DNA of 21,431 nt from assembly GCA_041674345.1 (NCBI GenBank), contig JBAYVY010000014.1, positions 1 through 21,431 on the forward strand, read 5' to 3'. The notes beneath the pieces were generated by a model that ran no database searches, was not told the DNA's origin, and was given only the letters and a program-made list of their open reading frames with translations. Below, piece by piece: positions 15,101-21,210 of the stretch. The translations under genes were made by a program, and so were the position numbers. Position 1 is the stretch's first letter; each line of letters begins with the position of its first letter. This DNA is from JBAYVY01 sp041674345. Lineage in GTDB: Bacteria; Planctomycetota; Phycisphaerae; Phycisphaerales; Zrk34.

Positions 15101-16169
15101 GCAGCGCCAGGCATCGTCCCCCCGCCCCCGGAACCCCCGGAAAACCGCCGGGCGAAGTCGGATCATCCACGATGGCGTATTGCTGGTCGTACTTGGTGTC
15201 CAGCTTGGCGACGCCCATCGAGTTCCATCGCCAGTATTGAAAACCCGCGTCGAAGCCGGGGTTCTGCACCAGGTTGCGGCACTTGTCATACCGCGGCATC
15301 CGCAACCGATCCGCCGCCCAATAGTCGATCCCGCCGTAGGTATCCACCGAAACGTCCTGAGGCGAATTGGCCGGCAGTTGAATGTCCAGCACGATCTGCT
15401 TGTCGGCGGGCAGGAAGAAAAGTTCGACCATGTTCCGCGCGTTGATCTGATTGCGGGTCTTGACATCCACGCGCCGGCATTGGATCGGACGAACCGTGAT
15501 CTTCCGATCCGCATGACCCGCGTCCCAGATCACCTGCCCAATCTTGCCGCTCTTCAACGTCTTGACATCCTCGTTGCTCGGCGGGGCGGCGTCGATCAGA
15601 AACTTCTCCTGATCCACCAGCAATTGTTCGCCTTCCATCGCCTTGCGATGCGTGCTCATCACCACCGACACGCCCTGAAACACATCCGACATCGCCTGCT
15701 CGCCCACGAATTTCAACGTGCAACGAACGACACCCTGGGGGGTCAAGGCGTATCCCCACTGTATTTCGCCGGCGCTGGCCGGATCGGTCGCACCGGATGG
15801 CGACACGGCTTTACCGGTCAGCAGGACCGACTGGGTTTGCGGGTCCACCTTGATCTTCATGTTTTCCAGGTGCGACGCGGTGCGCCAGATTTTCGGGGCG
15901 TCCTTGTAGCCGAGCGACAGGAACAGGGTGTAAACTTCGCCCTCTTCGTCGATGACGTCGATCGTGCCCTGGCGGCGCATGACCAGCCGGGTCTGGCCGC
16001 GGATGACGGTGCCGTCGGAGAGGAATCGGGTTTGCGAGAGGGCCGGGGTTGCTACTTCCGGGGCGGTTTCCGGGGCGGTTTCGGTTTGAGAAAAAGCGTT
16101 CACACAGCCCGGAAGCATCAGAACGATCACCGCCGGGATGAGCCGGTACGAGGGGAGAAATCCGGTCAC
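12150..16169 (-). CDS. Large secreted glycoside-hydrolase-like lipoprotein with carbohydrate-binding domains
   Basis: 1339 residues. A lipoprotein signal ends LMLPGC with C22 lipidated. Regions in order: 44-290, beta-rich, not recognised; about 299-467, a jelly-roll like CBM4/9 ('NLVQNPGFDAGFQYWRW', 'YTLSFYAKADKPG'); 470-572, a linking beta domain; about 580-910, a TIM-barrel resembling clan GH-A, with 'WKLNNEPP' giving candidate acid/base E711, 'IHPYR' at 782-786, and 'WFTEGIYHN' giving candidate nucleophile E818; 911-1110, beta-sandwich; 1115-1339, CBM9-like ('PIVLDGDLSDWAG', 'WDEQNLYLAFKVRDD', 'GDGLQLYLDGW'). The GTG start follows AGGAG at 16180-16184. It probably cleaves a complex polysaccharide at the cell surface. 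The exact GH family and substrate are not determined, and the glutamate assignment is by motif only. Confidence 0.8.
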   Translation of the reverse strand: MTGFLPSYRLIPAVIVLMLPGCVNAFSQTETAPETAPEVATPALSQTRFLSDGTVIRGQTRLVMRRQGTIDVIDEEGEVYTLFLSLGYKDAPKIWRTASHLENMKIKVDPQTQSVLLTGKAVSPSGATDPASAGEIQWGYALTPQGVVRCTLKFVGEQAMSDVFQGVSVVMSTHRKAMEGEQLLVDQEKFLIDAAPPSNEDVKTLKSGKIGQVIWDAGHADRKITVRPIQCRRVDVKTRNQINARNMVELFFLPADKQIVLDIQLPANSPQDVSVDTYGGIDYWAADRLRMPRYDKCRNLVQNPGFDAGFQYWRWNSMGVAKLDTKYDQQYAIVDDPTSPGGFPGVPGAGGRCLALRGEVGQAYEQVSTFGIPTEPDQTYTLSFYAKADKPGQYLGYTTVTGVWGAFPAGGSVKLTDQWQRFTKTFKAPNRIVSLGFGNHKPTEECWMYVTAVQIEKGDAATEYVQKPVGVFLESDARGNYWQPGTNPHARLRIHGKPAAKGQVSIIQEDFFGRQIDRDSQYYTLDDKGRATMPLPWAADLKSGIYVHRVNIQTDDGFTDREYVRMTVLPFQDGSAKNKNIFSLGLFDSRCGDWDRRIEFLQRMGIGSGITFDPQPHKYYESLRKHNILYFVSIFDGGEGFFADPNDPRRNDPSLAGLTPEQRKKIEERFDIFNQRKTCHLTDEQLKQVEERAYQKAAAYPEVQYWKLNNEPPVQFYIDNVKDTGAMARVLRAARRGLLRANPRAKVISPDPSNMYPNSGIAFINTLLEVSAGDPPFDIAAIHPYRAKPEEPDRDRDAGAFLNMLDRNKFRGDAWFTEGIYHNPYNIPLLDLNVHHGCTSDHYRGGDLSYAMGWGERMAAAYTARSWLVSLKYSDRVKLDVDWGFLRYSHSDIDLTPRPVVFAANTLVRVLGNATFKRDLVLAANIRCYVFQNEKNQPVAAIWAADDEVDRGRSPGPMLDVGTLATALPASQVIDFMGGGAAMPAKLRVGPFPQFIVGPVASMDSFLDQLALAVSDSGGELFPYLALRSVDQVHLVIANSLGRPFRGRATIMRQTERLAEADLDIAPRGQWAWILTQPLTDNQVNATDLTLKVVSEGVRDQSFNLTGTWMKWPKRKNPIVLDGDLSDWAGCFRMPLVNQMQFTLGATDKLRSQYPVPPAWKGADDLSAEFHAAWDEQNLYLAFKVRDDVYRPGPSVPLSWQGDGLQLYLDGWADARGKPAKGYDNNDQAFMVCPNPAADAAVLYREFAPERQLAFLNTGMVNAAKVAVHKTDDGYLIYELAIPAREVEPVKLKALEKFGFGCLVNDADNDYRKRILTITPPGTEPSRSPKLYPTVILTP

Positions 16170-16281
16170 TTCAAGGGCTCCTGATGAAGGGGGAGAATGG
16201 GGGGGAGGAGCGGGGCTGAGGATCAGGGAAGGAAAGAGCCGCAGACATCTATTTCATAGCTGCAATCGGCAGCGTTCTCAC

Positions 16282-17121
16282 TTAATCGCCAAGGGCGCGC
16301 GTCCAGATGCCCAGTGAATTCGTAGTATTTCCGCTACCGACCGTTTTCTCCGGCGTGTTCATCTCAACATGACCGTCCACCATCAGGTAGTTGACCGGCC
16401 CGTTGTGCAGAAATTCCGTGCCATAGATGTTGCCGACTTCAAAGGTGTAATCAGCCATCTGTTGTTCGGCTTTGTCCAGCACGCCATTGGAACCATTGCC
16501 CAGATTATTGAAGATGCTGGAAAGTTCGCTGGCCTGCATCGTCTCCGAAGGCCCGGCAATCTCGGATAGCCGAACCGTCTTAACCAAGGGCAGATCCCCG
16601 GTAAAGTCCGCGTAGGCCACCCCCCGGTCATAGTTGCGGCACAACGAATAGCTGCGGCGCACATTCCACTTCGGCGGCAAGCGATCGCTGGGACACAGGA
16701 ATATCTTCTCCGCATTCCCCTTGAGATAGTGATTCGTCCGCTGCTTGTCGAGGTCCAGTGTCCCGCCGAGGTATGGGTTCAACAGATCGTCGAAGCTCAA
16801 CCACCCGCCGTCAGGAAAACTCGCGCATCCATAGGGCAATGTCTGATTATTTTCCCCGGCATACATGATGACCGCCTGCCCGATCTGTTTCAGATGGGTC
16901 ATGCAGACGACCGACCGCCCCGCCTCCCGTGCCTTGTTCAGCGACGGCAACAAAATCGCGATCAGCAACGCGATGATGGCGACCACCACCAAAAGTTCCA
17001 CAAGCGTGAAGCCGATGTGCGATGTGCGATCTGCGATGTGCGATGTGGAAGAGGCGGAGCCGCGATGACGACGGGTCTGTCTCACATCGCACATTGCACA
17101 TCGCACATCGCATATGTTCAT
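16282..17121 (-). CDS. Type IV prepilin-like protein with repeat-derived extended leader
   Basis: 279 residues. The prepilin signature is 'G|FTLVELLVVVAIIALLIA' with cleavage after G37 and E42 at mature position +5, followed by 'LLPSLNKAREAGRSVVCMTHLKQIGQA', the usual planctomycete pseudopilin helix. The C-terminus 'LHNGPVNYLMVDGHVEMNT' has the DGH motif common in DUF1559-like proteins. GGAGG eight bases before ATG 17121 fixes the start. The leader is therefore 37 residues rather than the usual 6-15. Most of it (residues 3-37) is translated from an inserted GATGTGCGATGT palindrome: 'ICDVRCAMCDVR' from one arm and 'TSHIADRTSHIG' from the other. Such proteins are processed by PilD and may form pseudopili or serve as surface factors. 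It lies between the PEP-CTERM and hydrolase genes. Confidence 0.88.
   Translation of the reverse strand: MNICDVRCAMCDVRQTRRHRGSASSTSHIADRTSHIGFTLVELLVVVAIIALLIAILLPSLNKAREAGRSVVCMTHLKQIGQAVIMYAGENNQTLPYGCASFPDGGWLSFDDLLNPYLGGTLDLDKQRTNHYLKGNAEKIFLCPSDRLPPKWNVRRSYSLCRNYDRGVAYADFTGDLPLVKTVRLSEIAGPSETMQASELSSIFNNLGNGSNGVLDKAEQQMADYTFEVGNIYGTEFLHNGPVNYLMVDGHVEMNTPEKTVGSGNTTNSLGIWTRALGD
17018..17112. repeat. Palindromic GATGTGCGATGT element inside the prepilin gene
   Basis: Arms of 30 nt, 17018-17047 and 17083-17112, are inverted copies matching at 28 of 30 positions, with a 35-nt spacer. Each arm consists of near-perfect TGCGATG/TGTGCGA units. On the loop side are GGAAG (right after the first arm) and TGTCTC (before the second), and both are also present in the element at 7350-7418. 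The whole element lies in the open frame of the prepilin, keeps the frame and introduces no stop. Confidence 0.9.
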
Positions 17122-17216
17122 GCCGCAACCTCCGTGAGATGCGCCGCGGAATGTGTGTTTCCACCGCTTGTGGCTTCGCGCCCCCGGAAACATACCGCAA
17201 GCGGCGGGATTCGGTC

Positions 17217-17248
17217 AAAACGCCGCGGGACCGTTAAGCGCCGCGGCG
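17217..17248 (-). terminator. Rho-independent terminator of the PEP-CTERM gene
   Basis: Read on the minus strand, CGCCGCGG (17248-17241), a 12-nt loop, CCGCGGCG (17228-17221), then TTTT (17220-17217). It lies 18 bases beyond the PEP-CTERM stop and 96 bases before the prepilin start. The prepilin would then need its own promoter or read-through. I found no convincing promoter in 17122-17216. Confidence 0.65.
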
Positions 17249-17265
17249 TGGAGGAGGAGGAAAAA

Positions 17266-18870
17266 TCACTTGTTTCGGCGATTGGCCATCATCAAACCGC
17301 CCAGCGCCAGCAGCCCCAGCGTGGCTGGTTCGGGGATTTCAACCACGATCTGGCCGGTGGCGTAATCGAACGGCTGGGTATCGAAAGTTTTCCATACCAA
17401 GCCGACGGGCAGCGCGGGCAGATTGACGGCGGTGAAGGCACCGGCGGGTGTGCCGGACCAGTCGAACAGGTCATACACCTGACCGGCGGCATATGCGGGA
17501 CCGCCGTTGTAATTGACGACGTTGAGTACGCCACCGAAGGTGATGTCGGTGACGCCGACGACCTTGTCAAAAGATGTGTCGGCGGCCAGTTCAAAGTCGG
17601 CATTGCCGGCGAGAACGAGGATGTTGCTGATGGTGAGTGTGCCGGCGCTGTTGCCGGGGGCGAGGATGCCGCCGGCGGAAACGGTGACGGGGCCTGAGAT
17701 GAGGCCGCTGCCGCCGAGGGTTGCACCGTTGTCAACGGAGACCGAGCCGGTGCCTGTGCCGGAGCCGGTGGTGTTGTTGACCAGCAGAGTACCTTGTGTG
17801 ACGAAGGTTCCGCCCTGATAAGTGCTGGCGTTACCGGTCATGTTGACGATGCCCAAACCGGTCTTGGTGAGGGAATCGTTGGTTCCGGTTTGACCGGCTT
17901 TGCGGATGAAGCTGCCGGAGAAGTTGACCTGTCCGCCGGCGACGGCGGTCATCGTGATTCGGGGAGCCGCGGCGGCGGCGGTCTCGCCGGTGATGTTGCC
18001 CGAAATGGTTGACACGTCCGCGGTGGCGCCGCCGAAGATCGTGTTGTTGGTCGTGGAACTGATTGCCGAGTTGACGCTGATGGTGTAGGCCCCGTTGGTC
18101 AACAGGGAAGCCGTGGCGACACCGGCGGGGACGTTTCCGAAGTAGATGCCGCCGCTGTAATTGCCGAGCGGGCCGTTGACGCCGGGCGCGACATCCGCCC
18201 CGACCAAGACCATGCCCTGACGGATTTCAGTCTGGGTGGTGTAGGAGTTGGCACCGTTCATCACGATCGGCGCGGCCACATCGCCGGTGAGCAGAACCAC
18301 AGCGCCAGCACCGCCGACATTGCTGATGACACCGTTGAAAATCGACGATCCCGTGCCGAATGCTTCGAGCGTGAGCCGGCCGGTGGCGGCACCGCCCGCG
18401 TCAATGTCTCCATTGATCGTCAGACTGCCGGCACCGACATTGCCAAAGGATACGTTTGTGGATGAAACAACAAAGTTGTTATTGATGGTCTGAGCACGAC
18501 CGGAGGCATTGTTCACGGTCGTGTAGGCATAACTGGGGGAAGAAACGGAAATCGCGCCGCCGGTCAGCGTGAAAGACCCCGTCCCCGTGAACTTCAATGC
18601 CGGAGCGGGATAGGCATTCGCGCCGATGACAATGCCGCCCACCGGCACCACCGGTGCCACGCCGCCGGTCTGGATTTCGATTCTGGAAGTCGTGGCATCC
18701 ACCGGCACGCCGTTCGCGTCCCAGTTGGCCGGGTCGTTCCAGTTGCTGTTGGCGGCACTGTTTTTCCAGGTGTAGGTGATGTCCGCGGCTTGGGTCTGCC
18801 CGCCGGTCACTACCATCGTGGCTCCCAAGGCCACGAACACACACGATGCGAGTCCGAGTCGAGTCTTCAT
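17266..18870 (-). CDS. PEP-CTERM surface protein with autotransporter-type beta repeats
   Basis: 534 residues. The signal peptide (MKTRLGLASCVFVALGATMV, cleavage near QAA at 27-29) is followed by 'YTWKNSAANSNWNDPANWDANGVP', the usual opening of this planctomycete class. A long Gly/Thr/Asn/Val-rich beta-helix follows, including an autotransporter-associated repeat at about 335-366 ('LTKTGLGIVNMTGNASTYQG', 'TFVTQGTLLVNN'). The C-terminus at 512-534 is a PEP-CTERM sorting signal: 'IPEPATLGLLALGG', hydrophobic helix, then RRNK. Exosortase would cleave and anchor it; none is encoded in the window. ATG 18870 follows GGAGAGGA. An in-frame ATG at 18942, also preceded by GGAGG, could give a 24-residue longer form. 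Expressed from the promoter at 19048-19076. Confidence 0.88.
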   Translation of the reverse strand: MKTRLGLASCVFVALGATMVVTGGQTQAADITYTWKNSAANSNWNDPANWDANGVPVDATTSRIEIQTGGVAPVVPVGGIVIGANAYPAPALKFTGTGSFTLTGGAISVSSPSYAYTTVNNASGRAQTINNNFVVSSTNVSFGNVGAGSLTINGDIDAGGAATGRLTLEAFGTGSSIFNGVISNVGGAGAVVLLTGDVAAPIVMNGANSYTTQTEIRQGMVLVGADVAPGVNGPLGNYSGGIYFGNVPAGVATASLLTNGAYTISVNSAISSTTNNTIFGGATADVSTISGNITGETAAAAAPRITMTAVAGGQVNFSGSFIRKAGQTGTNDSLTKTGLGIVNMTGNASTYQGGTFVTQGTLLVNNTTGSGTGTGSVSVDNGATLGGSGLISGPVTVSAGGILAPGNSAGTLTISNILVLAGNADFELAADTSFDKVVGVTDITFGGVLNVVNYNGGPAYAAGQVYDLFDWSGTPAGAFTAVNLPALPVGLVWKTFDTQPFDYATGQIVVEIPEPATLGLLALGGLMMANRRNK

Positions 18871-18990
18871 GTCACGTCCTCTCCAAAAAGAGTTGTTGTC
18901 AGGTTTCATACACAATGCCGCACTGGCGAGCCGAATCTTCATTTGTCGCAACCTCCAACCTAAAGGGTTCCGCAATTCAAACGACACGAT

Positions 18991-19026
18991 TTGTCCTGCC
19001 CTGTTTCTTTGTCCTGCCCTGTTTCG
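18991..19026. repeat. 17-bp direct repeat in the leader of the PEP-CTERM gene
   Basis: TTGTCCTGCCCTGTTTC occurs at 18991-19007 and again at 19010-19026, two bases apart. It lies in the predicted 5' untranslated region of the PEP-CTERM mRNA. It may be a slippage duplication or a two-site recognition element; there is no evidence to choose. Confidence 0.7.
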
Positions 19027-19047
19027 CAGGAACGATGAACACAATCG

Positions 19048-19076
19048 AATATATACCACGGAAATCACATCGTCAA
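19048..19076 (-). promoter_or_regulatory. Promoter of the PEP-CTERM gene
   Basis: Minus strand: TTGACG (19076-19071), 17-nt spacer, TATATT (19053-19048). Both boxes match sigma70 consensus at five of six positions. The predicted start near 19041 gives a leader of about 170 nt. A TGAACA word at 19036-19041 lies at the predicted start point. Confidence 0.7.
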
Positions 19077-19094
19077 TGAATAACTTCATTTTTT

Positions 19095-19125
19095 TGAACA
19101 TAAATCTGCGTTGAATGAAGTTCAA
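19095..19125. promoter_or_regulatory. Candidate operator for the GntR regulator
   Basis: In the AT-rich divergent region, TTGAATGAAGTTCAA (19111-19125) has 5-bp inverted arms. TGAACA words occur at 19036-19041 and 19095-19100, with the reverse TGTTCA at 19203-19208. One falls at each predicted promoter, as expected if the divergent regulator controls both itself and the PEP-CTERM gene. The words are short and could be chance in AT-rich DNA. Confidence 0.3.
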
Positions 19126-19195
19126 AACAATAAAACAGTCACAAAATACTTCAATAAAGCAATTTATGATTTTTATAATTTAATAAGTTTTTTTA

Positions 19196-19223
19196 TGGAC
19201 ATTGTTCATATATCGTGTATGAT
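19196..19223 (+). promoter_or_regulatory. Promoter of the GntR regulator gene
   Basis: TGGACA (19196-19201, 5 of 6), 16-nt spacer, TATGAT (19218-19223, 5 of 6). The start would be near 19230, with a leader of about 33 nt carrying AGGAG (19251-19255) before ATG 19263. TGTTCA at 19203-19208 lies in the spacer and could be a site for autoregulation. Confidence 0.65.
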
Positions 19224-19262
19224 TACTGCATTGTTGGATGCCATGAAATCAGGAGATCGGTA

Positions 19263-20456
19263 ATGGGTAGGCCGGCGTCGGATCAGTCATTGCATCGTCA
19301 GGTGGCCAGAGACATTCGGCGGGCGATCGAGACCGGGCAACTGGCACCGGGATCTCGTTTGCCCAACGAAATCCGTCTGGGTGAGCAATACGCCGTCAGC
19401 CGGACCACCATCCGACAGGCGCTGGTGATGCTCACCGAAGACCGACTGATCGACCGCATTCCCGGACGACACGGCATCTTCGTCTCCGCCGCCAGTCAAC
19501 AGATGCGCTATCTCCATATGGTCACGATGTTCGGCCGAAAATGGATCGGCCCCTACGACGCGGCCATCATGTCCCAGACCGAACAACACGCCCGCCGCCT
19601 GGGCTGGCGCGTCTGCATCCACCATGCCGCCGATCTCAATGAAGTCACGCAGATGATCGCCGAGGTCAACAACGATCCCTTCTCCATCGGCGGCACCCTG
19701 GAAGGCCGATTCACCCCGCAACAGGTCGTCGATCTGATCCGCGGCTCGCCCCTGCCCTGGGTCGTCCTCAGCGACCTGGTGGAGACCGTCCGCAGCGACC
19801 CCGTGCTGGATCAGGTGATCTGCGACGCTTTCAGTTCCATCCAACTGGCGGCACGCACCCTGATCGACGGCGGCTGCCGCAATATCGCCCTGTTCATCTT
19901 TCATCAGGAGATGGTCTGGAACCAGGATTGCATCAGCGCGTTCCGTTCCGTGCTGGACGCCGCCGAAATCCCCGCCAACCAACAACAAATTTTCGATCTG
20001 GCCGCGCTGCGCCAGACGCAATATCCGGTCACACTCGAGGAAAACACGCAGGGAAACTTCGCCGCGATACGGCTGGTCCTCGAACACTGGAAACAGACCG
20101 ATCAGTGGCCCGACGGCATCATCATGCCCGAAAGCGACATGAAAGAGTTTGAACGCTGCATCCGCCAGGATGCGCAGGCCAAAGACCGTCTCAAGAACAT
20201 GCACGTGACGCTCACCGCCTCCGAAGAAACCGTGGAAATATCCGGCCGATACTACCTGCCCTGGCGCACCACCTGGATATTGGCTTCCGTCACCCAAATG
20301 GTCGCCACGGCGGTTTCCATGATTCGTGAGCGAAGAATCAACCCCACCGAGCCGCGCCGAAAATACATCCGCGAAGTCCGCGCCGTCACCGACCCGATCC
20401 CTTCGCCGACCCCCTCGCCCCACGACGCCGGCAACGTCTCCGCCATGATGGTGTAG
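19263..20456 (+). CDS. GntR-family regulator with LacI/GalR-like sugar-binding domain
   Basis: 397 residues. The N-terminal winged helix spans about 8-75 ('LHRQVARDIRRAIETGQLAP', 'SRLPNEIRLGEQYAVSRTTI', 'RQALVMLTEDRLIDRIPGRH'), typical GntR with the recognition helix near 45-57. From about 82 on, the protein looks like the periplasmic-binding-protein fold used by AraR-type GntR regulators to sense sugars, for instance 'NIALFIFHQEMVWNQDCISA' and 'DQWPDGIIMPESDM'. The tail is Pro-rich ('PIPSPTPSPHDAG') and may be repeat-derived. AGGAG upstream fixes ATG 19263 over the earlier in-frame start at 19215. It is divergent from the PEP-CTERM/prepilin/hydrolase genes, so it probably controls them in response to a sugar. 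An insertion-sequence remnant begins immediately after its stop. Confidence 0.88.
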   Translation: MGRPASDQSLHRQVARDIRRAIETGQLAPGSRLPNEIRLGEQYAVSRTTIRQALVMLTEDRLIDRIPGRHGIFVSAASQQMRYLHMVTMFGRKWIGPYDAAIMSQTEQHARRLGWRVCIHHAADLNEVTQMIAEVNNDPFSIGGTLEGRFTPQQVVDLIRGSPLPWVVLSDLVETVRSDPVLDQVICDAFSSIQLAARTLIDGGCRNIALFIFHQEMVWNQDCISAFRSVLDAAEIPANQQQIFDLAALRQTQYPVTLEENTQGNFAAIRLVLEHWKQTDQWPDGIIMPESDMKEFERCIRQDAQAKDRLKNMHVTLTASEETVEISGRYYLPWRTTWILASVTQMVATAVSMIRERRINPTEPRRKYIREVRAVTDPIPSPTPSPHDAGNVSAMMV

Positions 20457-20458
20457 AA

Positions 20459-21210
20459 AACACGCGAGAAGGCGGAATGCGGGAGTACGGCCTTCCGGGG
20501 GCGTTGTACCCGGATCGTCACAGCATTCACCGGCGTAACGACAAGGAGGCCGACGTGATCGCGCATCGCACGGGCAAAAGGCCGCTCACGCAGTTCGGGC
20601 GTGCGATGGGGCAGTTGAACGTGAAGCTGATTTGCGCCAACAGTCCACAGGCCAAGGGCAGGGTGGAACGGACCAACGGCGTGTTGCAGGATCGTTTGGT
20701 GAAGATGCTCAAACTGGAAGGCATCACGGACATGAGCCGGGCCAATGCGTATTTGCGGGACACGTTTGGACCGGCGTACAACGCGAAATTCGCCGTCGCA
20801 CCGATGCGCCAAGACGGTGCGCATCGCCCGGCACCTTCGCCGGGGGAACTGGACGCGGCGTTGCGCTGCATCACCAGCGTGCGGTCAGCGCCGACGGCGT
20901 GGTGTCGTGGCGCGGACGGTGCATGCGGTTGCGGGCGAAAGACGCCCGGCCGCGCCGCGGCATGAAGGTCACGGTGCGTGAACATCTCGACGGCCGCATC
21001 GAACTGCGCGCGACCGATGATCGACCGCTGGCGTATCAGACGATGGATGAACAACACCTCAAACCCAAACCCCCGACGCCCCCGGTTCCCCCGACGCCCC
21101 CGGTTCCCCAGACGACAACGCACCAACGCCTGGCCCCGCACGCCCCGCCCCCCAAGCCCGCCGCCACCCACCCTTGGCGGCAATCGTTCGCCGGGACCGG
21201 CGAACGATCA
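20459..21210 (+). pseudogene. Truncated, frameshifted ISNCY-type transposase
   Basis: The preserved part starts within the integrase core: 'YGLPGALYPDRHSIHRRND' (second catalytic Asp in YPDRHS), 'NSPQAKGRVERTNGVLQDRL' (third catalytic Glu in GRVERTN), and 'GELDAALRCITS'. Near 20882-20883 a -1 shift moves the reading into another frame that continues 'VSADGVVSWRGRCMRLRAKD', 'RRGMKVTVREHLDGRIELRA' and a Pro-rich tail ending 'HPWRQ'. The helix-turn-helix and first catalytic Asp are absent. In the second frame no stop occurs before the element end. Not active. Confidence 0.75.
21183..21208. repeat. Perfect 12-bp hairpin with GA loop near the IS end
   Basis: ATCGTTCGCCGG (21183-21194), loop GA, CCGGCGAACGAT (21197-21208), just inside the terminal repeats of the remnant. 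No T-tract follows. Arm length and loop equal those of the hairpin at 12037-12062, though the sequences differ. Confidence 0.7.

Noticed and set aside
14511..16184. 557-codon open frame on the plus strand opposite the hydrolase gene
   Set aside because: It is wholly antisense to a gene with signal peptide, ribosome site and domain matches. Its translation is low in recognisable motifs and follows from GC-rich codon bias on the other strand.
17011..17117. CRISPR-like array
   Set aside because: The repeated words are short, contiguous and arranged as an inverted pair, with no unique spacers and no cas genes nearby.
19287..20423. 378-codon minus-strand open frame opposite the GntR gene
   Set aside because: Antisense shadow: Gly/Asp/His-rich composition with no family resemblance, while the plus strand encodes a clear regulator with promoter and ribosome site.
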